64,000 nucleotides of DNA, from assembly GCF_900177375.1 (NCBI RefSeq), contig NZ_FWZU01000001.1, positions 868,001 to 932,000 on the forward strand, read 5' to 3'. Of this stretch, positions 38,916-46,646 are shown one piece after another. The notes beneath the pieces are model-generated. The model was given only the letters and a program-made list of their open reading frames with translations. It was not told the DNA's origin and made no database searches. The first letter of the stretch is position 1, and the number at the start of each line of letters is the position of its first letter. This stretch comes from Desulfovibrio gilichinskyi (GTDB lineage Bacteria; Desulfobacterota; Desulfovibrionia; Desulfovibrionales; Desulfovibrionaceae). Both the position numbers and the translations under genes were made by a program.

Positions 38916-40505
38916 ATGAACCATAAAAAATTCATCACAAATCTGGTTATCTGTTTGCTGTTCCTGTCATCACCCAGCTTTGCGCAAGACTACACTTATC
39001 CTATTGTAGATACGGGACAAACTACCTGCTTCGATAACACATCACCTATCCCCTGCCCCGCACCCGGTGCAGATTTTTCCGGTCAGGATGCTCAGTACAA
39101 AGGAAACCAGCCGACCTATCGCGACAATGGAGATGGAACCGTCAGCGACCTTGTCACAGGGTTGATGTGGGTAAAAAATCGCGGGAACAAGGTTACATGG
39201 GATCAAGCTTTAAGCGGAGCTGAATCCTGCAAAGTCGGCGGTTATTCCGACTGGCGGACACCGACAATTAAAGAACTATACTCATTAATTGATTTTAACG
39301 GATGGCTGTTTGCCGCGCCAAGCGGTAAGCCGTTTATCAATACACAATATTTCGACTTTAAATATGGTAACACACAGGCCGGCGAACGGGACATAGACTG
39401 TCAGGACTGGTCCGCGACAAAGTATACTGGAACAACCATGAACGGAAATCCCACAGTCTTCGGCGTTAACTTCGCAGATGGGCGCATTAAAGGGTATCCG
39501 ATAATTAAACATCAAAACAATCAAAAGAATAAACTTTATATTCGTTATGTACGCGGCAACCCGGAATACGGCAAAAATATTTTTGTTGATAACAGCGACA
39601 AGACTGTAACCGATACGGCCACAGGTTTAATCTGGCAAAAGGATGACAGCACAACAAAATTAGATTGGAAAGAAGCTCTCAACTATTGCGATAAACTAAG
39701 TCTTGCGGGCCGTTCAGACTGGCGTTTACCCAATGCGAAAGAGCTTCAATCCATAGTGGACTATAAGCGCAGCCCCGCAGCAACGGATTCTGCCGCGATC
39801 GACCCGATCTTTTCCGTAACAAGTAAAGAATCATACTACTGGACCGCAACCACTCACCTAAACGGACCAAGACCGGGCAACGCCGTGTATATCGCTTTCG
39901 GACGTGCAATGGGGTATATGAAACGGCCCGGAAGTTCTCAAGGTCGATGGATGGATGTTCACGGAGCAGGCGCACAGCGCAGTGACCCTAAAACTGGTGA
40001 TCCGCAGCAGTTCCCGAACGGACACGGCCCGCAGGGAGATGATATCCGCATTAATAATTATGTACGCTGCGTTTCCGGCGGACAGGCAATACCGGATAAT
40101 CCACCACCGCCATCACCGGAGTTATACAGCACCAATGGACCAAGCAATAATAGAATGATGCCACCCCCTCCGCCACCGCCAAGAGGGAATAATCAAATGC
40201 AAAATGATATGAGCGGAATGGGACAGTACGGTCAAATGGATGGAAACGGCCAAGGTCAAAGGCGTGGGCAAGGTATGGGATATGGAAACGGAAACGGTAT
40301 GATGCAGGGTCAAGGACAAGGCATGCGGCAAGGCCCTCCACCACAAGCCACAACTGCATGCGTAGACATGTCTCGGGGAGACCCGTGTTCTTTTCAAACT
40401 CCGCGCAGGACTATCACCGGAAGCTGCCTGCAAATGAACGGCATGGGCGATCAGTTAATATGTGTTCCTGCGGAGCATGGGCGCGGGATGGGTATGTGGG
40501 AGTAA
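38916..40505 (+). CDS. secreted DUF1566 (Lcl-type) protein, 529 aa
   Basis: Exported protein with signal peptide MNHKKFITNLVICLLFLSSP cleaved about SFA. It carries two DUF1566 domains: DNGDGTVSDLVTGLMWVKN with DWRTPTIKELYSLID, and DNSDKTVTDTATGLIWQKD with DWRLPNAKELQSIVDY. The last 120 residues are a Pro run followed by Gly/Met/Gln/Asn-rich sequence (GQGMGYGNGNGMMQGQG), likely disordered, and end in a short Cys-containing cap. DUF1566 domains are found in cell-surface and adhesin-like proteins; the function here is unknown. GGAG precedes the start and a terminator follows. Confidence 0.82.
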   Translation: MNHKKFITNLVICLLFLSSPSFAQDYTYPIVDTGQTTCFDNTSPIPCPAPGADFSGQDAQYKGNQPTYRDNGDGTVSDLVTGLMWVKNRGNKVTWDQALSGAESCKVGGYSDWRTPTIKELYSLIDFNGWLFAAPSGKPFINTQYFDFKYGNTQAGERDIDCQDWSATKYTGTTMNGNPTVFGVNFADGRIKGYPIIKHQNNQKNKLYIRYVRGNPEYGKNIFVDNSDKTVTDTATGLIWQKDDSTTKLDWKEALNYCDKLSLAGRSDWRLPNAKELQSIVDYKRSPAATDSAAIDPIFSVTSKESYYWTATTHLNGPRPGNAVYIAFGRAMGYMKRPGSSQGRWMDVHGAGAQRSDPKTGDPQQFPNGHGPQGDDIRINNYVRCVSGGQAIPDNPPPPSPELYSTNGPSNNRMMPPPPPPPRGNNQMQNDMSGMGQYGQMDGNGQGQRRGQGMGYGNGNGMMQGQGQGMRQGPPPQATTACVDMSRGDPCSFQTPRRTITGSCLQMNGMGDQLICVPAEHGRGMGMWE

Positions 40506-40543
40506 GGCACGTAATAAATTAGGTAAAATCTAAATTATATTCA

Positions 40544-40584
40544 GGCTCGGTTCTGGTGTTGGCGCACCGTTCCGGGCCTTTTTT
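40544..40584 (+). terminator. terminator after the DUF1566 gene
   Basis: Hairpin AGGC-T-CGG ... CCG-G-GCCT with an internal GTG/CAC pairing, then six T. Confidence 0.75.
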
Positions 40585-40667
40585 ATGGGGCCGTGCTCCA
40601 CTGCGTATAGTTTGTAACGCTAGTGTGGTTCCGTGTTTAGTTTGATAAGTAACGCTGATTTTTAATT

Positions 40668-40743
40668 AGCCATAAGCATATGGCTGTACGGGCATGCAAA
40701 AAAGTTAAGTGGGGATTATATTTTGGTGGTGACAAAATATAAT
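40668..40743. promoter_or_regulatory. two perfect inverted repeats upstream of the 445-aa gene
   Basis: AGCCATA-AGCA-TATGGCT at 40668-40685 (7-bp arms) and ATTATATTTTG-GTGGTGA-CAAAATATAAT at 40715-40743 (11-bp arms) lie 59-134 bp before the start at 40802. The second is A/T-rich with no T-run after it, so it looks more like an operator than a terminator. The regulator is unknown. Confidence 0.5.
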
Positions 40744-40801
40744 GCGTTGTTTATACAAACGATCATTCTTAGACTTATGAAATATAAAAGGGGAAATAAT
40801 T

Positions 40802-42139
40802 ATGAAAAAATTCTTATTTGGGCCGACTATTACAAACATAATTGCAATTGCTGGAATAATATCAACAATAGGATTTGGTATTTTTGGCGCATACTCAAGT
40901 TTTGATGCTAAAAAACAAACAAAGCTTGCAGAAAAACAAAATCTAATAGCAGAAAAACAAACTATAATAGCAGAAAAAAGAGAAATAGAAGTTAAACAAC
41001 TCAACGCCACACTTAATGGTTTTCTTGATGAATTAAATATAACCAAAAACGATTTAGCTACTAATGGTGTGAAAAGTGCTTTAAAAACAGGACTTGAAAA
41101 CCTACTAGAAAAAGAAGGCAAGTCGTTTGAATCATTAGTTGAAGCGAAACACTTGGAAGCAGCCAACATAAAATTCGAAGAACTCATTTCTGAAGGTAAA
41201 CAAGCTCTCGACACTCAAAATTACAATGCTGCATTTGGTTTCTTCACACTCGCAAATGCTTATAAACCTAAATCAAAAGAAGTTGAAAATCTATTAAACA
41301 AAACACTATTAGCGCTAGGATCAGCAGCTACGTACACAGATGGTAAATTAAGTATAACTACCAAAACAGCTGAACTTAGACCAATCGACCAAAATGATAT
41401 TATTCTTACCTTGAAAGAAGCCCGCCAATCTGGAGATGAAATCGAATGTTTCTTTGATATGTTCAACAATACAAGTGAGGATATCACACTAGACATGGCA
41501 GAGAAATCAAAAATAGTAGCCAACGGTGGAGCAATAAACATAGAAAAGATTAGAATTAATAACGAGGAAGTACATGCTAATCAGGATATTTATATTCCTA
41601 AAAATGTTGTGCGATCCTTCACGACACGATTTCTCGTAAAAAAGAACGTACCATTTCTCCAATCTGTACTCATGAAATTTAGAGTTTGTGATGATAACAG
41701 GTATTACATTAATTACGATTATCCAAAAGTTAAAGTTGAACATATGAAACCAACTGAGAATGCACAAGAGCATGGAAAAGTAGTAATTAAACTTGAAGAC
41801 ATTCAAATAAAAGGGATGCAAGCGTATTGCACAATACTAATTTCTAATACAGATAAGGATAGAAAATTTGAGACAGGCGACTTCGACAGAGCCTACTTGT
41901 CTAACGGAGGAACACATTTTTATGCTAAAAAAATAAATATCGATGGTAAAATCATTTCATCAGGAGCTTGGATTAATATTGCTCCTGATGAAAGTAGAAG
42001 ACTAACTTTAATTTGTGACAGAACTCCAGATATAAAATTCGGACACTTCAAAGAAGCTATTATGCCGCTTCGCTTTTTTGGGTACAAAAATCCTTTTGAT
42101 TTCAGAATACCTACGACTACTGAGTTAGTGCAGCAATAA
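40802..42139 (+). CDS. membrane-anchored hypothetical protein, 445 aa
   Basis: I do not recognise this protein. One N-terminal membrane segment (residues about 9-32, ITNIIAIAGIISTIGFGIFG) is followed by a Lys/Glu/Gln-rich coiled coil (KQTKLAEKQNLIAEKQTII) and a TPR-like stretch (ISEGKQALDTQNYNAAFGFF). The C-terminal 260 residues appear to be two similar beta-rich halves: both carry a strand ending with ...IIL/VIKL and later a FNN/SN turn. The gene is markedly AT-rich with a GGGGAAATAATT leader, which suggests transfer. It converges with the 273-aa minus-strand gene across a shared terminator. Confidence 0.75.
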   Translation: MKKFLFGPTITNIIAIAGIISTIGFGIFGAYSSFDAKKQTKLAEKQNLIAEKQTIIAEKREIEVKQLNATLNGFLDELNITKNDLATNGVKSALKTGLENLLEKEGKSFESLVEAKHLEAANIKFEELISEGKQALDTQNYNAAFGFFTLANAYKPKSKEVENLLNKTLLALGSAATYTDGKLSITTKTAELRPIDQNDIILTLKEARQSGDEIECFFDMFNNTSEDITLDMAEKSKIVANGGAINIEKIRINNEEVHANQDIYIPKNVVRSFTTRFLVKKNVPFLQSVLMKFRVCDDNRYYINYDYPKVKVEHMKPTENAQEHGKVVIKLEDIQIKGMQAYCTILISNTDKDRKFETGDFDRAYLSNGGTHFYAKKINIDGKIISSGAWINIAPDESRRLTLICDRTPDIKFGHFKEAIMPLRFFGYKNPFDFRIPTTTELVQQ

Positions 42140-42283
42140 AAAATCCCCCTTGTATGATTAAAAGCATGCTAGGTGATTCCACATATAAAGATTCTTCGTC
42201 CACCCATCACACTTAAACGTGTTCATGAGATTACTGTATAAAATATACAATGGAATCATGATGGGAATATAATTGGCCATGAA

Positions 42284-42307
42284 AAAACCCGCCGGAAGGC
42301 GGGTTTT
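42284..42307. terminator. bidirectional terminator
   Basis: Perfect stem AAAACCCGCC / GGCGGGTTTT with GGAA loop between two convergent genes; T-rich on both strands. Confidence 0.9.
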
Positions 42308-42339
42308 CTTAACTGAAAGAATTAGTTAAATCATCCTAA

Positions 42340-43101
42340 CTAAAGTTCTTCAATTGTAGTGTATTTATCCCAAGAGCTTGGGTGAGCACTAGAATGAAAG
42401 TACCTAGGTAGCTTAACATTGTTTTTTCTTGCATTAAAGAAAAATTCATAAACTAAACAATCAACATCTTCCGTTACCCCTTTAGTGCAGGCGTTAATAA
42501 TAATTACAGGATCATAACTTTTTAGCCTTTCAATAAAATTATTTTTTTCTCGTACCATTAAGGCTTTCCAAACCGCATCTCGCAAAGAACCTGCTTTGAT
42601 ATTTCCCCTAGTCGACTGACCATGCAAACTATATAGCGAAGCTTGAAATTGAACAGGATTTGAAATAACCACGTGGTATTCCTTACCTGTCTCCAAATTG
42701 CAACTTTCGAGTTTTTTGATCAGCTGATTACGAATCCTACTCCCTGTAGAACCTTGAGCAGGAGCAATAGGCCTCATTCCTTCAGGATCAAGACCATCAT
42801 ATTCTTTATAATGTGGAAATTCTAACAAAAGCAATATCACATTACCATCTTTACAACAATAATCTGCGACATTGCAAGAACCCAGTGTATCAAGGGTCCC
42901 GCTCTCCCTAACTTCAGCTTTTGTCCTCTCACCATCTTTTACTGTATATCTCCAACAATCAGGACCCCTTTTATCTTCATCAAAAACTTTCGATATAGAA
43001 ACAGATTTGGCATAAAATCGAATAAAATTAGTACAATTTACGTATCGTTTAAGCCATCCAACTTGATCTTTAGCTAATGGAATGTTTTGTGCTTTTGTCA
43101 T
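42340..43101 (-). CDS. hypothetical protein, 253 aa, with weak glycosylase-like pattern
   Basis: Soluble protein; the start at 43101 (MTKAQNIPLAKDQV) is preceded by GGGGATT, while a longer frame to 43161 adds 20 residues without a signal. The visible pattern is ILLLLEFPHYKEYDG, then PIAPAQGSTGSRI, YHVVISNPVQFQASL, YDPVIIINACTKG and SSAHPSSWD at the end. The order E-PH...NPVQ...HPSSW recalls the motif layout of the uracil-DNA glycosylase fold, but key residues are not the standard ones, so this is only a hint. It converges with the 445-aa gene in an AT-rich accessory segment. Confidence 0.7.
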   Translation of the reverse strand: MTKAQNIPLAKDQVGWLKRYVNCTNFIRFYAKSVSISKVFDEDKRGPDCWRYTVKDGERTKAEVRESGTLDTLGSCNVADYCCKDGNVILLLLEFPHYKEYDGLDPEGMRPIAPAQGSTGSRIRNQLIKKLESCNLETGKEYHVVISNPVQFQASLYSLHGQSTRGNIKAGSLRDAVWKALMVREKNNFIERLKSYDPVIIINACTKGVTEDVDCLVYEFFFNARKNNVKLPRYFHSSAHPSSWDKYTTIEEL

Positions 43102-43303
43102 TATAAATCCCCTGAATACTCTTAATACCCTGTCCCATCTCAGCAAGCAATAGCCCATCATTATTACACTTATGAGACCGAACCTTAATCCCCCATCTCA
43201 CTTAGGCGATACGGTAACCGGAGTCCGCATAACCTCACACTATAAATATTCTATTCAAATACGCCTAGACACTTAGACCATTAATCAGCTAAACTCATAG
43301 CCC

Positions 43304-43864
43304 ATGAACACACTAGCCCACGCCTTACTCCCAATAAATATTATGGGTTTAATGGAAACCCCAGATCACTTCAGGCATGAAATGAGAAATCTATACTGCG
43401 CAAGTGCATCATGGATTCCCACTTGGTTACATCATGAATTTGCTGCACTATTATTAATGATTCTTGGCGCAATTCTGCCAGATATAGTTGATCGAGCGTT
43501 CTCAGGCCACAAGCGGGCGACACACTTGCAATACAAAAAAAATGCGGGCGAATGGCTTTCAGAACGAGAATTCAGCGAAATGCTTGAAGCAAAAAAATCA
43601 TGGTGGGCAATACATCGAAAACTAACCCATTGGTGGGTTATCCCCATCATACTTTACGCTATAGGACTTCAACCTGTAGCGATAGGCTGGGCATCACATC
43701 TACTGTTAGATGCCATAACCCCGATGGGAATACCAAAATTAAGCCCATTTCCAAAGGATGAAACCGGATACATGCGGTTTACTTTTTTGAGCGATTTAAA
43801 ATGGTTTGAAGGAGTTGTAACGCTGGTGCTGGTTGCGATGACTATAGCAGGGTTTGTGGTGTAA
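43304..43864 (+). CDS. YdjM/DUF457-type membrane-bound metal-dependent hydrolase
   Basis: Inner-membrane protein of 186 residues. The family pattern is present: NTLAHALLPI at the start, ILGAILPDIVDR, HRKLTHWWVIPIILYA and ASHLLLDAITPMGI, with His and Asp residues that can bind metal, and a C-terminal membrane helix. YdjM of E. coli is LexA-regulated, but no SOS box was recognised here. It is the last gene before the tRNA-Arg remnant, so it lies outside the prophage. Confidence 0.85.
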   Translation: MNTLAHALLPINIMGLMETPDHFRHEMRNLYCASASWIPTWLHHEFAALLLMILGAILPDIVDRAFSGHKRATHLQYKKNAGEWLSEREFSEMLEAKKSWWAIHRKLTHWWVIPIILYAIGLQPVAIGWASHLLLDAITPMGIPKLSPFPKDETGYMRFTFLSDLKWFEGVVTLVLVAMTIAGFVV

Positions 43865-43993
43865 ACTTTATTGAATGACATTTCCCGCATTATCGCAAGA
43901 CAACCAATAATAGCATTTTAAACAGGTGAGGTTTCAACCAGAACCTCAGAGCACATTTCAGAATTTTGGGTAGCATTAGGGTAGCAAAAAGAA

Positions 43994-44027
43994 AAGGGTT
44001 CACGATGCTTTAGCAACGTAAACCCTT
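43994..44027 (-). terminator. native terminator of the tRNA-Arg remnant
   Basis: Stem AAGGGTTTACG / CGTGAACCCTT (11 pairs, one U.G), with an inner TGCT/AGCA stem, then TTCTTTTT on the minus strand. It begins 9 bp past the CCA end of the tRNA remnant, as expected for the original gene end. Confidence 0.85.
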
Positions 44028-44035
44028 GATTTCTA

Positions 44036-44083
44036 TGGTGGGCAATGCAAGATTCGAACCTGCGACCTTCAGCTCCGGAGGCC
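44036..44083 (-). pseudogene. 3' part of tRNA-Arg(CCG), prophage attachment remnant
   Basis: Reading the minus strand: anticodon loop CTCCGGA (anticodon CCG), 3' anticodon strand GCTGA, T arm GCAGG-TTCGAAT-CTTGC, acceptor ATTGCCC, A and encoded CCA. The 5' half is absent; upstream of GGCCTCCGGA the sequence no longer pairs. A tRNA 3' piece with its own terminator is the displaced copy left when an element inserts in a tRNA gene. Its orientation places the element to the right, with the intact tRNA beyond the window. Confidence 0.88.
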
Positions 44084-44196
44084 ATGAAAGCGAATGTGCA
44101 TCATGTTATTTCAGCTAGTTAACACCCATTCTATTCCCTTAAAATTTGGCTTTTTCAGGTGGAAAGGTGAGTAAATCGTGAGTAGGATTTTATTGA

Positions 44197-44284
44197 TCCA
44201 TTGACATTAAAAGCCCCCCTTTATACGCAGTTCATATTGCAATAATCACATTGTAATATAACTATTAATTAATGAGGGTTTATT
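44197..44284 (+). repeat. upstream repeat, copy 1 of 3
   Basis: About 88 bp upstream of the first paralogue: TTGACATTAAAA, a C-rich/TTTATAC segment, ATTGCAATAAT-ACATTGTAAT (two related half-sites), ATTAATTAATGAGG ribosome-binding region. Nearly identical to copies 2 and 3, so each gene has its own promoter. TTGACA could be the -35. Confidence 0.85.
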
Positions 44285-44773
44285 ATGAAACGTTTAATAA
44301 AAGCATATTTATTGTCTTTGGCAATGTTGATGTTGGCGTGCGGTGCTGTAAATGCCGAGGACAACTTTAATGCACAAGGAAGCGCCCTTGTCCCTGGAGT
44401 AACCCTTTCGTTTAGTAATGGGAAAGGGAATATTACTGATTTAGTGTTAACCAATATTACAAGTGAGAAGGTTCAGTGTCGAGTAGCATTTTATAATGAT
44501 GAAGGAGCGGATATCACCTCCTATGTAAAGATTTATTCAGGAGGAACTACCTATAAGCTTATTTCTTCTGGCACAGGAAATTTTGAGCTTCCTGCACGAG
44601 CAACTAGACAAGTAACTCTCAAATCGACTGTACCGATTTGGACTGTGGGGTATGCCATAGTTGAGTGGGCTTCTGATGATACACAGACAAGAAAGGCCCT
44701 TATAGGTGCGATGAGACAATGGACAAATACTATTATGGGATGGACCCTCATTAATAACGGACAACCTTTCTAA
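44285..44773 (+). CDS. secreted cargo protein, paralogue 1 (162 aa)
   Basis: Exported protein with signal peptide MKRLIKAYLLSLAMLMLACG and probable cleavage after VNA. The mature part is about 138 residues and apparently beta-rich: NAQGSALVPGVTLSF, LTNITSEKVQCRVAFYNDEG, a G-T-G turn, LPARATRQVTLKST, YAIVEWASDD, KALIGAMR, and the ending LINNGQPF. It is the first of three tandem genes sharing this layout; the common marks are N-I-T, CRV, DxS/TSY, the PA(H/R)xTR strand, the (I/V)EW(S/A)(S/A)DD strand, KALI and a final (N/H)(N/H)G(Q/D)PF. No known family recognised. A terminator follows, so it is monocistronic. Confidence 0.85.
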   Translation: MKRLIKAYLLSLAMLMLACGAVNAEDNFNAQGSALVPGVTLSFSNGKGNITDLVLTNITSEKVQCRVAFYNDEGADITSYVKIYSGGTTYKLISSGTGNFELPARATRQVTLKSTVPIWTVGYAIVEWASDDTQTRKALIGAMRQWTNTIMGWTLINNGQPF

Positions 44774-44796
44774 TACTTATTACATCCCAGCAGACA

Positions 44797-44828
44797 AAGC
44801 CCCTTGCAACTAACATTGCAAGGGGCTT
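44797..44828 (+). terminator. terminator of paralogue 1
   Basis: Perfect stem AAGCCCCTTGCA / TGCAAGGGGCTT followed by ACTATTTT. The same hairpin design follows the other two copies. Confidence 0.9.
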
Positions 44829-44924
44829 ACTATTTTAAAGTGAGCAAAATTTATTAGATTCGATTCACACCATAAAGAACTTCACTAATAAATTAATTTC
44901 ATAATACCCTCCAATTATTAGCTA

Positions 44925-45012
44925 TCCATTGACATTAAAAGACCCCCTTTATACGCAGTTTATATTGCAATAATAACATTGTAATATAACTATTAATTAA
45001 TGAGGTTTTATT
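44925..45012 (+). repeat. upstream repeat, copy 2 of 3
   Basis: Same element as copy 1; the similarity with copy 3 extends further upstream (to about 44886) through TTCATAATA-CC and ATTAGCTAT. Confidence 0.85.
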
Positions 45013-45522
45013 ATGAAACGTTTAATGAGATTAGGCATGCTGTCTGTTGCAATGCTAGTACTTATGTGCGGGGCGGCTGGAGCACAAGATTTTCCGGTTA
45101 GAGGAAGCGCAATTGTTCCTAACTTATTGTATCAATTTTGGTCTTCCGAGCAAAGCATAGACTCATACATAACAATTACAAATATAACCAATGTTGCAGT
45201 AAAATGCCGGGTATTGGTCTATGATCATTCAGGAAACGACATAAGCTCATATGGTATAGCGTTAACAGGTGGTAATGGAAATTGGGCCACAGTCTCTACT
45301 GGTTCTGCTGATTTTGAAATTCCAGCTCACGGATCACGCTTTTTCCATTTAGCTAATACCTATCCACTTAAGTCCATTATTGCACATGCCATTATTGAAT
45401 GGTCCGCTGATGACGCAAAACTAAGGAAAGCCCTTATTGCAGGAGGATGGACATTTTTTGTAATGGGCAATTCTAATTTCAGCCACGGAAACTTCCTTGT
45501 TAATCACGGAGATCCTTTTTAA
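45013..45522 (+). CDS. secreted cargo protein, paralogue 2 (169 aa)
   Basis: Second member of the tandem family. Signal peptide MKRLMRLGMLSVAMLVLMCG, cleavage probably after AGA. The mature part keeps the family marks (VRGSAIVPNLLY, ITNITNVAVKCRVLVYDHSG, IPAHGSRFFHL, HAIIEWSADDAKLRKALI, VNHGDPF at the end) but the other residues have diverged strongly from paralogues 1 and 3, more than its upstream region has. It has its own promoter region and terminator. Confidence 0.85.
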   Translation: MKRLMRLGMLSVAMLVLMCGAAGAQDFPVRGSAIVPNLLYQFWSSEQSIDSYITITNITNVAVKCRVLVYDHSGNDISSYGIALTGGNGNWATVSTGSADFEIPAHGSRFFHLANTYPLKSIIAHAIIEWSADDAKLRKALIAGGWTFFVMGNSNFSHGNFLVNHGDPF

Positions 45523-45550
45523 ACTATTTTCCCAAAAGACAACCATAACA

Positions 45551-45582
45551 AGCCCCTCGCAACTAACATTGTGAGGGGCTTA
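45551..45582 (+). terminator. terminator of paralogue 2
   Basis: Hairpin AAGCCCCTC-G-CA / TG-T-GAGGGGCTT followed by ACTATTTT, matching the design of the neighbouring copies. Confidence 0.85.
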
Positions 45583-45633
45583 CTATTTTAAATGGATAAA
45601 TTACTTTCATAATCCACTCCAATCATTAGCTAT

Positions 45634-45720
45634 ATATTGACATTAAAAGACACTCTTTATACACAACTTATATTGCAATAATAACATTGTAATATAACTA
45701 TTAATTAATGAGGTTTTATT
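45634..45720 (+). repeat. upstream repeat, copy 3 of 3
   Basis: Third copy of the element, with TTGACATTAAAAGA, ATTGCAATAATAACATTGTAAT and ATTAATTAATGAGG retained. Confidence 0.85.
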
Positions 45721-46227
45721 ATGAAACGTTTAATAAAAGCATATGTATTGTCTTTGGCAATGTTGATGTTGGTGTGCGGAACTGCGGGGGCGGATGATTT
45801 TAATGCACAAGGAAGCGCTTTAGTCCCCGGTATAGAATTTGGTAAACATGGTGGTTTTTCACTGTCTTCAGCATTATATCTATCTAATATTACGAATGAA
45901 ACCATAAGATGTCGTGTATGTTTTTATGACCACGACGGTAACGATATGTCTTCACGTATAAAAATTAGATCAGGTTCCTCAGCCTCATGGCAGATTATTC
46001 TCGCAGCAGGAACGGGAGAAGCTGACATACCAGCACATTCTACGCGTATTTTCAGTTTAGAAACAACTAATAATGAAGAATATAGAATTGGGCATGCATA
46101 TATTCAATGGAGTTCAAGTGATCCAAAACCTCATAAAGCACTTATTGGTCTATTGAGGAATGCAGGAGGCAACTCAATTGGACTAGTATCAGCTCATTCT
46201 CAAATTAATAATGGGCAACCATTTTAA
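45721..46227 (+). CDS. secreted cargo protein, paralogue 3 (168 aa)
   Basis: Third member of the family. The signal peptide is almost that of paralogue 1 (MKRLIKAYVLSLAMLMLVCG, cleavage after AGA). Mature marks: FNAQGSALVPGIEFG, LSNITNETIRCRVCFYDHDG, IPAHSTRIFSLETT, GHAYIQWSSSD, KALIGLLR and INNGQPF. Two extra Cys residues in the CRVCFY strand could pair with each other. The signal peptide and upstream repeat are much better conserved than the body, as with paralogues 1 and 2. Confidence 0.85.
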   Translation: MKRLIKAYVLSLAMLMLVCGTAGADDFNAQGSALVPGIEFGKHGGFSLSSALYLSNITNETIRCRVCFYDHDGNDMSSRIKIRSGSSASWQIILAAGTGEADIPAHSTRIFSLETTNNEEYRIGHAYIQWSSSDPKPHKALIGLLRNAGGNSIGLVSAHSQINNGQPF

Positions 46228-46249
46228 TTTTGATTCCATTCTAACAAGA

Positions 46250-46281
46250 AAGCCCCTCGCAACTTCCGTTGCAAGGGGCTT
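46250..46281 (+). terminator. terminator of paralogue 3
   Basis: Stem AAGCCCCT-C-GCAA / TTGC-A-AGGGGCTT, same design as the first two, but with a weaker following tract. Confidence 0.8.
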
Positions 46282-46402
46282 AAACATTCAATTTGAAAGA
46301 CGTGAACCTCCAACATCCTTGCCAACCACCCCACCCTATAAATTCAACAAATAATTATAATTTAACATTGACAAGCAATCTTGACAGCTTTACAACTTAC
46401 AT

Positions 46403-46567
46403 ATGGCAAAAGAACAAACTGTATTTTCAATGCGTATGGACAAAGACCTACACAAACGCATCAAAATCTTTTCCGCAGAGCAGGAAATGACCATTAAAGA
46501 CATGTTCATTGAATGTATGGAAAAGCGAATGGCAGAGGCAAAGAAGAAAGAAAAAGAAGAAAAGTAG
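46403..46567 (+). CDS. ribbon-helix-helix-like protein, 54 aa
   Basis: Short gene: MAKEQTVFSMRMDKDLHKRI, then KIFSAEQEMTIKDMFIECM and a Lys/Glu-rich tail. The strand VFSMRMDKDLHKRIKIFSAE followed by two helices fits the ribbon-helix-helix fold of Arc/ParG-type DNA-binding regulators. It lies between the secreted cargo genes and the Rha gene; its target could be the repeats upstream of the cargo genes, which is speculative. The ribosome-binding site is poor. Confidence 0.7.
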   Translation: MAKEQTVFSMRMDKDLHKRIKIFSAEQEMTIKDMFIECMEKRMAEAKKKEKEEK

Positions 46568-46646
46568 CCCAAAAAAAGACGGCCCGCCAAGGTGTACCAC
46601 CACCTAGACGAGCCTAACCAAAAACGACCTTAACAGGAGGTACGTT

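Noticed and set aside
43304..43864. Counting the YdjM-like gene as prophage cargo
   Set aside because: It lies on the outer side of the tRNA remnant and its terminator, so it is outside the junction as read here.
44285..46227. Reading the three cargo proteins as lipoproteins
   Set aside because: A Cys occurs near the end of each signal, but the residues before it (LA, LM, LV) fit a lipobox poorly, while AxA-type cleavage sites follow in all three.
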